Below, piece by piece: positions 43,163 through 53,101 of a stretch of DNA of 64,000 bases. Under the pieces are notes generated by a model. The model worked only from the letters and a program-made list of their open reading frames with translations. It had not been told where the DNA came from and did not search any database. The stretch is from Hankyongella ginsenosidimutans (GTDB taxonomy: Bacteria; Pseudomonadota; Alphaproteobacteria; Sphingomonadales; Sphingomonadaceae), in assembly GCF_005144965.1 (NCBI RefSeq), contig NZ_CP039704.1, forward strand, positions 248,001 to 312,000, given 5' to 3'. Made by a program: the position numbers and the translations under genes. Numbering within the stretch: the first letter of the stretch is position 1; each line of letters starts with the position of its first letter.

Positions 43163-44475
43163 GTGTCGCGGTCGATCCACAAATTGAGTGCTCGACGTGT
43201 CGAAACCGAAAGCCGGGTTGGGAAACATGGCGACGGCGGTGGCCTGTCGCTGTTGATCGCCAAGGACGGATCGAAGCGCTGGATCTTCATCTGGGACCGA
43301 AACGGCAAGCGTCGAGAAATGGGTCTCGGCAGCACGGCCGACGTCAGTCTCGTGAGAGCCCGGAATATGGCGGCGGATGCCAGACAGCTTCTCCTCGACG
43401 GGATCGACCCTCTCGAGAAGCGCAACGCGGATGAGCTGGCCGCCGCCGAAGCCGCGCGGCAGGCGGAAATCGAAAAGGCCGGGCCGCTCCTCTTCGGTGC
43501 CTTTGCCGATGACTATATCGATACCCACGAGGAAGGCTGGAAGAATCCGAAACACCGTCAGCAATGGCGTAACACGATCAAAACGCACGCGGCATCGCTA
43601 CTGAAAAGCCCGTCGGCGAGATCACCATCGACAACGTGGTTGCGGTGTTGAAGCCGATCTGGCGGTCGACGCCGGAGACGGCGAGCAGGCTGCGCGGGCG
43701 CATCGAAAACATCCTCGACGCCGCCAAGGCCTCGAACCACATCCTGAGTCCCTGGGAGAACCCGGCGCGTTGGCGGGGCAACCTCATCCATCTCCTGCCG
43801 CGTCGGCCGTCGAAGAAGGATGTGAAGCACCACGCAGCGATGCCGTTCGAGGACATTCCCGATTTCTGGCTGCGGCTGCGCGAGCGCCCGGCATTGGCTG
43901 CGCGGGCGTTGGAGCTGACGATCCTTTGCGCCACCCGGACCAATGAAACCTTGGGTGCGACTTGGTCCGAGTTCGATCTGGACAGTGCGCTTTGGACCAT
44001 CCCCAAAGACAGACAGTGCGCTTTGGACCATCCCCAAAGACAGGATGAAAATGAATATCGAGCATCGCGTTCCGTTGCCGAACGCGGCGGTCGAACTGCT
44101 GCGCGCGATTGCGGCGAACTCCAACTGCCCGCCGGACGCATACGTTTTGAGGGACAGAAATGCGGCCGCCCGCTGTCGAACATGGCGATGACGATGGTGC
44201 TGCGGCGCATGAAGCTCGGTCACCTGACCGTGCATGGCATGCGCAGCTCATTCCGCGACTATATGGGAGAGTTGACCAATCACCCCGAGACGATCGTCGA
44301 GCATGCGTTGGCGCACCAGGTCGGTGACGAAACTTCGCGCGCCTATCGCCGCGGCGACGCACTGCTCAAGCGGCGGGTGTTGATGAACGACTGGGAAGCC
44401 TATGTTACCGGCTCGCGTAAGGCACCAAAACCGAAGGTCGCGAAGTTGGTCCGTCGGGCCGCCAAAGCAGCTTAA
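43163..44475 (+). CDS. Tyrosine recombinase (integrase) of the ICE, interrupted
   Basis: P4-type phage integrase with an N-terminal SAM-like/DUF4102 region (GGGLSLLIAKDGSKRW) and a C-terminal catalytic domain. Catalytic residues visible: Arg in CATRTNETLG, HxxR in HGMRSSFRDY, a later His in ALAHQVGDE and the Tyr in SRAYRRGD. The start is GTG 43163 behind AAGGAG. Frame problems: near 43630 (one A missing), a 31-base tandem duplication at 43981-44042, and near 44150 (one T missing). The last two restore each other's frame but scramble about 40 residues. Whether the protein is active depends on the duplication being real. Confidence 0.88.
43981..44042 (+). repeat. Perfect 31-bp tandem duplication within the integrase
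   Basis: 43981-44011 is repeated exactly at 44012-44042. With one copy the protein reads DSALWTIPKDRMKMNIEHRV, the expected integrase sequence, so the second copy is the insertion. Confidence 0.85.
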
Positions 44476-44665
44476 TCGACGCGGGTGATGCCTGCCACCC
44501 ACTGCGCGATGTCCCGCTCGCTCCATCGCACGGCTTTTGCGCCGACCCGGTGCGGCTTCGGGAAGCGCCCTCGGCGATGAGCGCATAGATCTTGGTTTTG
44601 CCCAAGCCCACGCGGCCCTTCACCTCCGCCATCCGAAGCAGCCGGTCGGCGATTCCATCGCTCAT
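44472..44665 (-). CDS. AlpA-like helix-turn-helix regulator (frameshifted)
   Basis: About 63 residues. LLRMAEVKGRVGLGKTKIYA is a typical AlpA/excisionase winged-helix start; RFPKPHRVGAKAVRWSERD follows after a frame change near 44575. In related elements AlpA proteins activate integrase or excision functions. The start ATG 44665 overlaps the DUF2274 stop (ATGA), and the gene converges with the integrase. Confidence 0.8.
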
Positions 44666-44892
44666 GGCGCTTTTCTCGTGATGGCCTCGCGCGCTTTGGC
44701 AAAGCCCCGATCGCTCGCAAGAAACGCGGCAAGCATGTGCGGCACCAATTCTGCGAGTGCTTCGGATTGACCATAGGCTTCGTTGTAGATCGTAGCATAA
44801 TCCGCAAGCGCACGGTGCAGATCGGGCGATACCGCAATCGCCAGCTTCACCGGCGTGCGATCCGGCAGCTTGCCGAGCTTGAGATCGGCCAT
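44662..44892 (-). CDS. DUF2274 family protein
   Basis: 76 residues, intact frame. LGKLPDRTPVKLAIAVSPDL and the C-terminal FLASDRGFAKAREA match DUF2274, a small protein almost always encoded after trbI in Tn4371-type elements. Function unknown; a ribbon-helix-helix-like fold is possible. The start ATG is 2 bases after the trbI stop. Confidence 0.85.
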   Translation of the reverse strand: MADLKLGKLPDRTPVKLAIAVSPDLHRALADYATIYNEAYGQSEALAELVPHMLAAFLASDRGFAKAREAITRKAP

Positions 44893-44894
44893 CG

Positions 44895-46119
44895 TTACCT
44901 CCCGCTACTTGCCAGGGTCGAAGCACAATGTCCTTGTGCACGACGACGCGCAGCGGCCAGCCGGGCCGCACCCGGATGGTCGGCTGGACGTTGAGGTTTT
45001 TCGTGACGAGCTGATCGCCAGCACGCGAACCGCTTTGCTGGGCGGATTCGCGGATCGCTCGGACCAGGTCGCTCTCGTTGGTGCCGAAGCTCAGCTGGGT
45101 GCCGACCCCGAGGAGGGTCGATAGCACTACGCCTTTCAGAAGCTGCCAGGTATGGACATCGACCTTGTCCGAGAGGCCCGCATAGCCAGCGGTGTCGGTC
45201 GCCGGCACGTTGTCGATCCGGACCGACGAGCCATCCGGCAGGATGATCCGCTGCCAGACGACCAGAGCACGTTTCTGGCCGAACGCAACGACGCTGTCGT
45301 AGCTGCCGATCAGCCGTGCGCCCTGCGGGATCAGCAATATCCGCCCGGTCACGCTGTCATAGGCATTCTCGGTGACTTGCGCCGTCACCAGTCCGGGCAG
45401 ATCGGAATTAAGCCCGGTGAGCAGGCTGGCGGCGATGACGCTGCCCGCGCTCAACGTCCATGGCGATGCGGGCGCGACGAGAGCGTGCGGATTTATATCG
45501 CTTGTGTCGCCCTTACCCGCCAGGAAGTCGGCTTTGCGCTGTTGCCGGTTCGGATCGCGATCCGGATCAAGCGCCAACTTGGCGGCTGTGGCCGTCTCAT
45601 TCTCGGGTGGTGCCGCCGACGCGACGCCGGGTGCGGGCATCGCCGTCGGCCGGTTCGCACCGGATAGCTGCATCATCACGCCGGACTCGCGCGCCGACTT
45701 GCGCTCCGCGGCGATGCGCTGGCGCTCGGCCTCGGCCGCCTGTGCCGCCTGATCGGGGCTGGCAGGAGGCGTCGCCATACCCAACGTGCGCTGGCGATCG
45801 AGGATGGGCTTGCCGAGATCGCCGGGTAGCGGGCGCCGAGCTGCGGGACGTCGCCATAGCTTTTCGGCGCACTGGCCAATGCGTCTGCTGGCGCCTTTAC
45901 GCTGACGTCCGTTCGATCGTCGCCGCCGGACACCATGCGGAACGTCGCTGGTTTCAGTGCGACCCATGCCGCACCGACCATCGCGGTCGAGCCGAGCGCG
46001 GCGATGGCGATGATCGCGCCGCGCCGAAATTTGACCACGCGGCTCGGTGTGCCGCGCAGCACGAGGGTTTCGGGATCGGCCTTGGCCGGTGTTGGCGCTT
46101 CCGAGACGGGTTCGGTCAC
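44895..46119 (-). CDS. trbI: Conjugal transfer protein TrbI (VirB10-like, frameshifted)
   Basis: Bridges inner and outer membranes in the type IV secretion core. There is an N-terminal cytoplasmic part, a single helix (GAIIAIAALGSTAMVGAAWV), a Pro/Ala-rich periplasmic region and a VirB10-type beta-barrel domain with LIPQGARLIGSYDSVVAFGQ and LPDGSSVRIDN. Frameshifts lie near 45800 and 44920. The start ATG 46119 overlaps the trbG stop. About 408 residues. Confidence 0.92.
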
Positions 46120-47075
46120 GACGCCCTCCGTTTGGCTTGACGGCGATCATTGCCGCGAACGATCCTGACGATGGCTTGCTTCTTCTGCCCCAAGCGCAGT
46201 TCGGCGGCGTCGAACAGGCGATCGACGACGTAGAAACGCCCGGCGACACGGTAGTTGACGAGCTGGGCTTCGCCGTTGGCACCCAACACGAACAGCGGCG
46301 GCGCTTCACCGACCGCGATGCTCGGGCTAAATTCGATGTAGGTCTGGCGACCGTCGTCGAACGCGCGAACGGGACGCCATGCTGGATTATCGCCGGTGAT
46401 CGCATAGCCGAAGTTGAGCTGGTCGACCGCTATCCCGCCAGCAACGGGCATCGCTGCACGCTCCTGCTCTGCGGCGCGGCGGATCGCGATCAGCTCGTCC
46501 TGGGGATATGTCCACGAGAGGGCCGCCATTGCGGTCGAGGCCGTGCTTTCGAGTTGAAGATGGTAGGTCCGGCGATCGGTGGTGATGATGAGGTTGGTGG
46601 ATAGGCCGGCTGCGAACGGCTTGACGAGAATATGCACGCGCTTCGCCTCGCCGCCGCCGCTGGTCGTATCGCCGACGGTCCACCGGACGGTATCGCCGGC
46701 GGCGACCGATACGATTGCTTCGCCAGGCTGGAGCGCGATGTCCGTGACGCGCTCGGGTGCCGCAAACAGCCGGTAGAGCACGCCGTCGCTGTACGGATAA
46801 ATCTGGATCGCATTGACGAAGGCGCGCGCGGCGGGTTCCCGCGTCGCCTGGACATTGGCGGTGCGCACACGGCGTTCTGCTGGCGACGGCGGCGAAAGCC
46901 GCCTCGCCGATCGAGCGACCGGAGCCACGGGCGTCGGCGACACAGTGATGGGCGGCGACGGACTTGCTTGCGGGATCGCGGGCGCGACGATTGGCTGGGG
47001 CGTCGTCGGCGCGGTCTGGGCTTGTACCGAAGACGCGCCTGCAATCCCGGCCAGCGTCAGAAGGGCGTATTTCAT
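46116..47075 (-). CDS. trbG: Conjugal transfer protein TrbG (VirB9-like)
   Basis: 319 residues, intact frame. The signal peptide MKYALLTLAGIAGASSVQA is followed by a Pro/Ser-rich linker and the VirB9/TrbG domain (IQIYPYSDGVLYRLFAAPER, TDRRTYHLQLEST). Periplasmic part of the secretion core complex. The start ATG is at 47075, overlapping the trbF stop. Confidence 0.93.
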   Translation of the reverse strand: MKYALLTLAGIAGASSVQAQTAPTTPQPIVAPAIPQASPSPPITVSPTPVAPVARSARRLSPPSPAERRVRTANVQATREPAARAFVNAIQIYPYSDGVLYRLFAAPERVTDIALQPGEAIVSVAAGDTVRWTVGDTTSGGGEAKRVHILVKPFAAGLSTNLIITTDRRTYHLQLESTASTAMAALSWTYPQDELIAIRRAAEQERAAMPVAGGIAVDQLNFGYAITGDNPAWRPVRAFDDGRQTYIEFSPSIAVGEAPPLFVLGANGEAQLVNYRVAGRFYVVDRLFDAAELRLGQKKQAIVRIVRGNDRRQAKRRAS

Positions 47076-47875
47076 GGACGTATCTCCGGTTGAGGTTGCG
47101 CGGGCTCGCCAAGACTGGGGTCGAGCGGCGAGCCGAGCGGCAGGGTCGATGGGGGCGGCGTGGGAGATGCAGACGCCGCGAGCGTTGGCGCCGCCTCGAG
47201 TTCGCGGCTCCAGTCGATGGCGTCGATGTAAAGGCCGAGAGGATTCTTGCGCAGCGTGTCCGCGTTCTTCGGCGGCTTGACGACCACGGTCAGGATCGCC
47301 GTCCAGCGCGAGGTGCCAGCCAGACTGCCCCGCTCGAACGCGCTCTCGGTCCATTTGACCTGAAACGAAGTGTCGGACGCGCGCACGACGCTCGTGACCT
47401 GCACCGACACGGTCTTGTCCCCGACATCGCCGAACGGGTTCGACGCACGCGCATAGTCGCCGAGGAAAATGCTTCCGCGGGTCGTCACGAAATCATAGGC
47501 CTGAAGCCAGTTTTCGCGCATCAGCACGGCGTCGAGCGATCGCCCACGAATGTCAGTGACGAACCGGCCGAGAAACCACGCGATCTGCGGGTCGGTCGGC
47601 TGATAGTCCTTGACCGCCGGCGCAATGGCCTGTGGCTCACCGAGCCGATCGACCGCGACGACATAGGGCACGACCCGGCTCTGCATCGATTGCCAGACCA
47701 ACGCGGACGACAAGCCGGTGGTGAGGAACAGGCCGCCGAACGCCATCAGTCGCCAGTTGCGTGCCTGCACACGCGCCGAGCCGATCCGGTCGTCCCAGAG
47801 TTGGCCGGCTCGCTGGTAGGGCGTCTCCGGTTCGGGCGTCCGCCCGTAGCGCTGCACAGCGCGCCTGAATCGCAT
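47072..47875 (-). CDS. trbF: Conjugal transfer protein TrbF (VirB8-like)
   Basis: 267 residues, intact frame. A short cytoplasmic N-terminus with PYQRAGQLWDDRIGSARVQA, one helix (RLMAFGGLFLTTGLSSALVW) and a periplasmic VirB8-like domain (VPYVVAVDRLGEPQAI). The C-terminus is Pro-rich. It acts in assembly of the mating-pair apparatus at the inner membrane. Confidence 0.93.
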   Translation of the reverse strand: MRFRRAVQRYGRTPEPETPYQRAGQLWDDRIGSARVQARNWRLMAFGGLFLTTGLSSALVWQSMQSRVVPYVVAVDRLGEPQAIAPAVKDYQPTDPQIAWFLGRFVTDIRGRSLDAVLMRENWLQAYDFVTTRGSIFLGDYARASNPFGDVGDKTVSVQVTSVVRASDTSFQVKWTESAFERGSLAGTSRWTAILTVVVKPPKNADTLRKNPLGLYIDAIDWSRELEAAPTLAASASPTPPPSTLPLGSPLDPSLGEPAQPQPEIRP

Positions 47876-47879
47876 GGTT

Positions 47880-49165
47880 CTACTCCTTTTCCTTGATGTC
47901 GGGGTCGCGGAGGCCGCCGCGGTCGCCTTCCTTCAGCGAATGAATGGCAATCTGACGCCGATGACGGGCGGACTGCTCGGCACGGAGATTGCGCGCCCAG
48001 GCCGGAGCGGCGTCGCTACCGCCTTCGCCCGCAGCGGCGCTGGCGGACGATCGACCCGCCCCAGTCATGGCGGTGAACGCCGCGTTGCGACCGCGCTCGG
48101 CGGCCGCGCCCAGCCCCAATGACCCGCTCATCTTCTGCGCGGCGGCTCCTTGGCGGCGGCGGCCATGCCACCGATGCTCGATCCACCGGCTTCGCGACCG
48201 AGTTGCGCCGCGGTCGACGCGGCCGATCCCATTGCCGTGCCGGCGCGGACGGCGCCGAGCGCCGCGCCGCCGACTACCCCGCAGTACCAACCGCCGCGCC
48301 ACCAGCGAGCGCGGCCACGCCGGCCGCACCGGCCACGGTGCCGACCGCCGCGCCAGCACCGAGTTGCGGCGCACCCGACACCAGGCCCGAGGCGATGCCG
48401 GGGCCGAAGATGCCGAGGCCGAACAGGGTCAGCGCGCCAAGCGCGAGGCTCATCGCTGCGCCGAGATCGGGTTCCTGCCCCTGCATCGACGCGGTGAATT
48501 CGGCGAAGAAGTTGGAGCCGATGCCGACGATGACCGCGAGCACCATGACCTTGATACCCGACGAGACGACATTGCCGAGCACGCGTTCGGCGAGGAAGCT
48601 GGTGCGGCCCCACAGCGCGAACGGCACGAGGACGAAGCCGGCGAGCGTCGTCAGCTTGAACTCGACGATCGTGACGAACATCTGGATTGCCAGCACGAAA
48701 AGGCGAGGATGACGATCGCCCAGGCGAGCAGCAGCACCATGATCGCCATGAAGTTGGTGAAGAAGGCGACCGGCCCGGTGAGATCGGCGATCTGGTTGAG
48801 CAGCGGCCATGCGGCGGTGAACCCTGTGCTCGCCACCCGGCCAGGCCGGAGCAGATCGTCGGCGGTCAGCGTACCGCCCCCGGCGGTCAGACCAGCTTGG
48901 GCAAACGAGCGAAAGATGATGTCGGCAAGCGTCGAGAAGCTGCCGATGATGAACGCGAACGCGCCGATGTAGAGGATTTTCTTGATGAAGCGGCCGATGA
49001 CGTTGTCCTCGCCGCCCATCGCCCAGAACAGTCCGGCGAGTGTGATGTCGATCCCGATCAGCACCGTGGTCAGGAAATGGACGTCGCCGCCGAGCAGCCC
49101 GATCCGCTGTCGATGTAGCGGATGAAGGCCTGCATGAAGCGGTCGATGACGCTGAGATCGTTCAC
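47880..49165 (-). CDS. trbL: Conjugal transfer protein TrbL (VirB6-like, frameshifted)
   Basis: Multi-helix inner-membrane channel protein of the mating-pair apparatus. It starts VNDLSVIDRFMQAFIRYID at GTG 49165. DVHFLTTVLIGIDITLAGLF, LTGPVAFFTNFMAIMVLLL and FVTIVEFKLTTLAGFVLVPF are TrbL blocks. An Ala/Gly-rich region and a charged C-terminal tail (ending PDIKEKE) follow. Frameshifts lie near 49105, 48700, 48285 and 48140. About 428 residues. Confidence 0.9.
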
Positions 49166-49197
49166 TTTGGCATCGGCTTTCGGTTCGGTTGATCATG

Positions 49198-49246
49198 TCG
49201 CGGAGCCCCGGCGGCCGTGGGGGCAGGCCCAGCGGGACTCCGCGAC
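49198..49246. other. Strong hairpin in the trbJ-trbL gap (trbK position)
   Basis: GTCGCGGAG and CTCCGCGAC arms with further G/C pairing enclose a GC-rich loop. It lies in the 124-base gap where trbK is normally found; no convincing trbK lipoprotein ORF is seen. There is no T-run, so a processing or polarity element is more likely than a terminator. Confidence 0.5.
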
Positions 49247-49289
49247 GAGGATGCGCCGGCCGGGGAGCGGTGGCCGACGCCGCCTCAGC

Positions 49290-50034
49290 TCAATGCGGCG
49301 TGTAGGCTTGGCCGGTGCCGAGGAACCGCTTGGTCGCGGCGCGGGCGTCGGTCTCTTCCTGCGCGCGGCGCGCCGCTTCCATCGTCTCGGCACGGTATTG
49401 CGCCGCCATCATGCTCTGGATCTGGAACTGCTGCTTGGCGGTCAGCGCGAGCAACTGATTGGTGGCCTGACCGACCTGCAAGGCACCTTCGGCACCTTGG
49501 CTGCGCGCGACCAGGCCATCGAGCGAGCGCGCATCGGCCGCGACGTTTTCGACCACTTGGGATTGGACGCCCATCGTCTGTCTGTAGGCGGCCATCGCGG
49601 TGTCGAGGCGTTTGCGTGCCGCGATCACCAGCGCGTTGCCCCGCAACGCCGAGTTGAGTCATTGGGGAACAGCGCCCGGAACTGCTGGTCGAGCCCATCG
49701 ACGCGGAAATTGATGCCCTGCGCCTGGCCCATCAGCGTGTCGATCTGCTGCATCGTCTGGCGCAGGGCATCGAGTTCGGGAAGCTCACCCGGCTCAGATT
49801 CTTCGCCTGATTGAGCAGCATGGTCGCTTCGTTCTGGAGCGACTGGATCTGGTTGTTGATCTGCTGAAGCGTGCGCGCCGCAGTCAGGATGTTCTGGCTA
49901 TAGTTGCCGGGATCGAACACCGTGATCTGCGCATGCGCAGGCGTCGCGGTCATGACGATACCCATGACGAGCGAGCCGGCGCCGCCGAGGCCGAGCGCCG
50001 AGGCGACGAGGTATTTTCGAACATGGATACGCAT
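49290..50034 (-). CDS. trbJ: Conjugal transfer protein TrbJ (VirB5-like, frameshifted)
   Basis: Signal peptide (LVASALGLGGAGSLVMGIVM ... AHA), then ITVFDPGNYSQNILTAARTL, the usual start of mature TrbJ, and a long helical body (QQINNQIQSLQNEATMLLNQ). Probably a minor pilus or periplasmic component. Frameshifts lie near 49790 and 49660. The start ATG at 50034 overlaps the trbE stop (TGATG). About 248 residues. Confidence 0.9.
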
Positions 50035-52486
50035 CACATTTCTCCTTCTTGGGGGCTTGGGGAATGGGGAAATCGGCGAGCAGGCCGGCGGCCCAATCGA
50101 GTCCGGCGTCGCTCAAAAACCGGGCGGCGAAATCGTCTGCCCCGCACTCGGTGAGGATCGCGTCGATGCGCGCCTGGGTTGCCGGGTCGGAAGCACCGCA
50201 AAGCGCCAACGCTACCGGTCCGAGCCCGAGCTCGAACAGGCGGTTGCCGCGGGCCGATTGCAGGTAATAATGCCGTTTCGGCGTCGCTCTGCTGACCAGT
50301 TCGATCTGCCGGTCGTTCAGCCCGAACCGCTCATAGGCGGCGCGGCTTTGCGGCTCGATCGCACGGTCGTTGGGCAGCAGGATGCGCTGGGGCAGCTTTC
50401 GATGATCGCCGGGGCGATCGAACTGTCGGCAATGTCTGCGAGCGACTGTGTCGCGAACACAACCGCGACGTTCTTCTTTCTGAGTGTCTTCAGCCATTCC
50501 CTGATGCGCGCCGCGAACAGCGGGTGGTCGAGGAAGATCCAGGCTTCGTCGAGGATCAGCAGCGTTGGCCGCCCGTCGAACCGCTCGTCGAGGCGATGGA
50601 ACAGGTAGGTGAGGACGGGCGCGACGACGCCGGCCTGGCCCATCAGCGCCTCGGTCTCGAAACACTGCACGTCGGCGATCGCCAAATCGTCTTCGGCCGC
50701 GTCCAGTAGCCGGCCGAACGGCCCTTCGAGGGTGTAGGGCGACAGCGCCGAGCGCTGTGCCGCCGATTGCAACAGCAGCGCCAGCCCCGTCAGCGTCCGC
50801 TCCTCGACGGGCGCGGTGGCGAGGCTGTTCAGCGCCGACCAGAGCGCCTCCTTGATGTCCGGCGTGACGGCGACCTGTTCGTGCGCGAGCAGGGCTGCAA
50901 TCCATTCGGCCGCCCAGGCACGCTCGTCACCGCGGTCGATATGGCGCAGTGGCTGAAACGCGAGTCTCTTCGCGTCGGCATCATATTCGCTGCCGAGACC
51001 GAGCGCATGGTGCGCGCCGCCCATCGCCAATACCGCGGCGCGCGCCGAGAAGCCTTTGTCGAAGACATAGACCTGCGCATGCCGGTAGCGACGGAACTGC
51101 AAGCCCAGGAGCGCGAGCAGTACCGACTTGCCGGCACCGGTCGGGCCGACGATCAGCATGTGGCCTACATCGCCGACGTGGGTGCTGAGCCGGAACGGTG
51201 TCGAACCGCTGGTTTCGGCGTAGAGCAACGATGGCCCGTCGAGGTGTGCGTTGCGTGTCGGCCCCGCCCAGACCGAGGACAGCGGCATCAAGTGGGCGAG
51301 GTTCAGCGTGTGGACGAGCGGCTGGCGGACGTTGGCATAAACATGCCCGGGCAGCGAGCCGAGCCAGGCTTCGACTGCGTTGATTGTCTCGCGGATCGTC
51401 GTGAACCCGAGCCCGTTGACGATCCGCTCGACCGCGCGGACCTTCTCGTCAGCGCGTGCTGTGTCGGTGTCGGCAACGGTGATCGTCGTCGTGAGATAGC
51501 CGAATGCGACATGATCGCCGCCGAGCTCCTGAAGCGCGAGATCGGCATCGACCATCTTGTTGTCGGCGTCGCTGTCGAGCAGCTGAACCGGCTGGTTGTA
51601 GATGACCTCGCGTAACAGCGCGGTGACTGACTTCCGCTTGTTGAACCATTGGCGGCGGAGCTTGGTGAGCGCCTTGATCGCGTCGGTCTTGTCGAGCGCA
51701 ATGAATCGCGTGACCCAGCGATAGCCGAAGTCCTGATGGTTGAGCGCGTCGAGGATGCCGGGGCGACTGAGATCGGAAACCCCAGAATGGTCAGCGTGCG
51801 CAGATGCCGGTCACCGAGCATCGGTTCGAGGCCGCCGGTCAGCGGTGTGTCTGCCAGCAGCCCGTCCAGATACATCGGCGTCTCCGGCGGGGAGACGGCG
51901 TGGGCGTGCGTCGAGATCGCGGCGTGCAGGAAGGTCAGCGTTTCGGCATCATCGAGCGGCCGCACATCGGGCATGAAGCCCGACAGCAGATCGAGCGCAC
52001 GATCGGTCTCGGCGACGAAAGCGGCCAGCGCCTGCCGCCAGTCGCGGCCGCGCCGATCGTCGTTCCGCTCGACGAGCGCGACCCGCCGTGTCGGCCTGAT
52101 CGGCCGGCGGCATGTAGGTCAGTGTCAGGTGATAGCGGCTTTCGAAATGCGCCCCGCGCCCTCGAATCCTGCACGCCGCTCCTCATCGACCAGCCACGAT
52201 GCGGCATCGGGAAGGTGCTCGCCGGATAGCCAAGCGCCTCGCGCCGTTCGGCCTCGAAGTGCAGCGCCCAGCCGGTGCCAAAGCGCTTCAGGACGTTATT
52301 GGCGCGTGCGCAGGCCGAGATCAGTTCCGCTTCGGTTGCGGATTCGAGATCGGGACCGCGAAACGCGGCCGTGCGCTGGAAGCTGCCGTCCTTGTTGAGG
52401 ATGACACCCGGCGCGACCAAAGCGGCCCAGGGCAGATGGTCGGCGAGCCGGTCGGCGCGGTTGCGATATTCGCGCAGGGCTAGCAC
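50034..52486 (-). CDS. trbE: Conjugal transfer ATPase TrbE (VirB4-like, frameshifted)
   Basis: Large cytoplasmic/inner-membrane ATPase powering pilus biogenesis. The N-terminal CagE/VirB4 domain (REYRNRADRLADHLPWAALV) is followed by Walker A GPTGAGKSVL and Walker B PTLLILDEAWIFLDHP; FATQSLADIADS is also typical. Frameshifts lie near 52150, 51780, 51640, 50400 and 50045. The start is GTG 52486, overlapping the trbD stop. About 817 codons, the expected size. Confidence 0.93.
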
Positions 52487-52760
52487 GACCAATGCCCCTT
52501 CTGGCGAAGATGGCGGGTCAGCACGGGCGCAAAGTCGGGGTCGCGCTTGGCGGCGAACACCGCGAGCGTGTGTCCGAACGCCCATACGACCAGGCCCGCG
52601 ATCCATTGTTGCAAGCCGAGGCCAAGAGCGGCCGCGACCGTGCCGTTGACGATCGCGATCGCGCGGGGCCCGCCGAGCAGGATCGGCTCGGCAAGCGAGC
52701 GATGCAGCTGCGCTTCGAACCCTTCGATGTGTTGAAGCCGGTGATGTTTGGGCCGATCAC
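52480..52760 (-). CDS. trbD: Conjugal transfer protein TrbD (VirB3-like, frameshifted)
   Basis: Small inner-membrane protein of about 93 residues. The start is GTG 52760 (MIGPNITGFNTSKGF), overlapping the trbC stop by GTGA. After a frame change near 52700 it reads HRSLAEPILLGGPRAIAIVN and one membrane region, typical of TrbD. Confidence 0.87.
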
Positions 52761-53101
52761 GAGATCAGCGCCCCGCCGCCGAAGCTGAAGAACGAAAGGA
52801 AGAAACTCGACGCGGCGAACGCGATCGACAGACCGAAGATGATCTGGATGAGCCGCCGGAATCCGCCGGCGGTCTCGCCAAATGCAAGCGTCAGCCCGGT
52901 CACGATAATGATGATCACCGCGACGATCTTGGCGACCGGGCCTTGCACCGATTCCAGCACCTGCTGGAGCGGCTGCTCCACGGCATGCCCGATCCCGAAG
53001 CCTGCGCGCTGCTGGCGATGGTCAGGCCTAAACCGACCAGCACGCCGGCAAGCAGCGAGCCGCCGGAAAAGATCACGGCAGCGGGCGCGGATAAGCATCA
53101 T
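52757..53101 (-). CDS. trbC: Conjugal transfer pilin TrbC (VirB2-like)
   Basis: Pilin precursor of 114 residues. Two compensating indels (near 53070 and 52980) hide the expected signal segment GGSLLAGVLVGLGLTIASSA; after them come PLQQVLESVQGPVAKIVAV and two hydrophobic helices. The start ATG 53101 overlaps the trbB stop. Processed TrbC subunits build the conjugative pilus. Confidence 0.87.
   Translation of the reverse strand: MMLIRARCRDLFRRLAACRRAGRFRPDHRQQRAGFGIGHAVEQPLQQVLESVQGPVAKIVAVIIIIVTGLTLAFGETAGGFRRLIQIIFGLSIAFAASSFFLSFFSFGGGALIS

Noticed and set aside
44405..46405. Single 666-residue minus-strand protein
   Set aside because: A chimera of out-of-frame and in-frame pieces of TrbI, DUF2274 and the AlpA-like gene created by frameshifts; the three separate genes have proper starts and overlaps.
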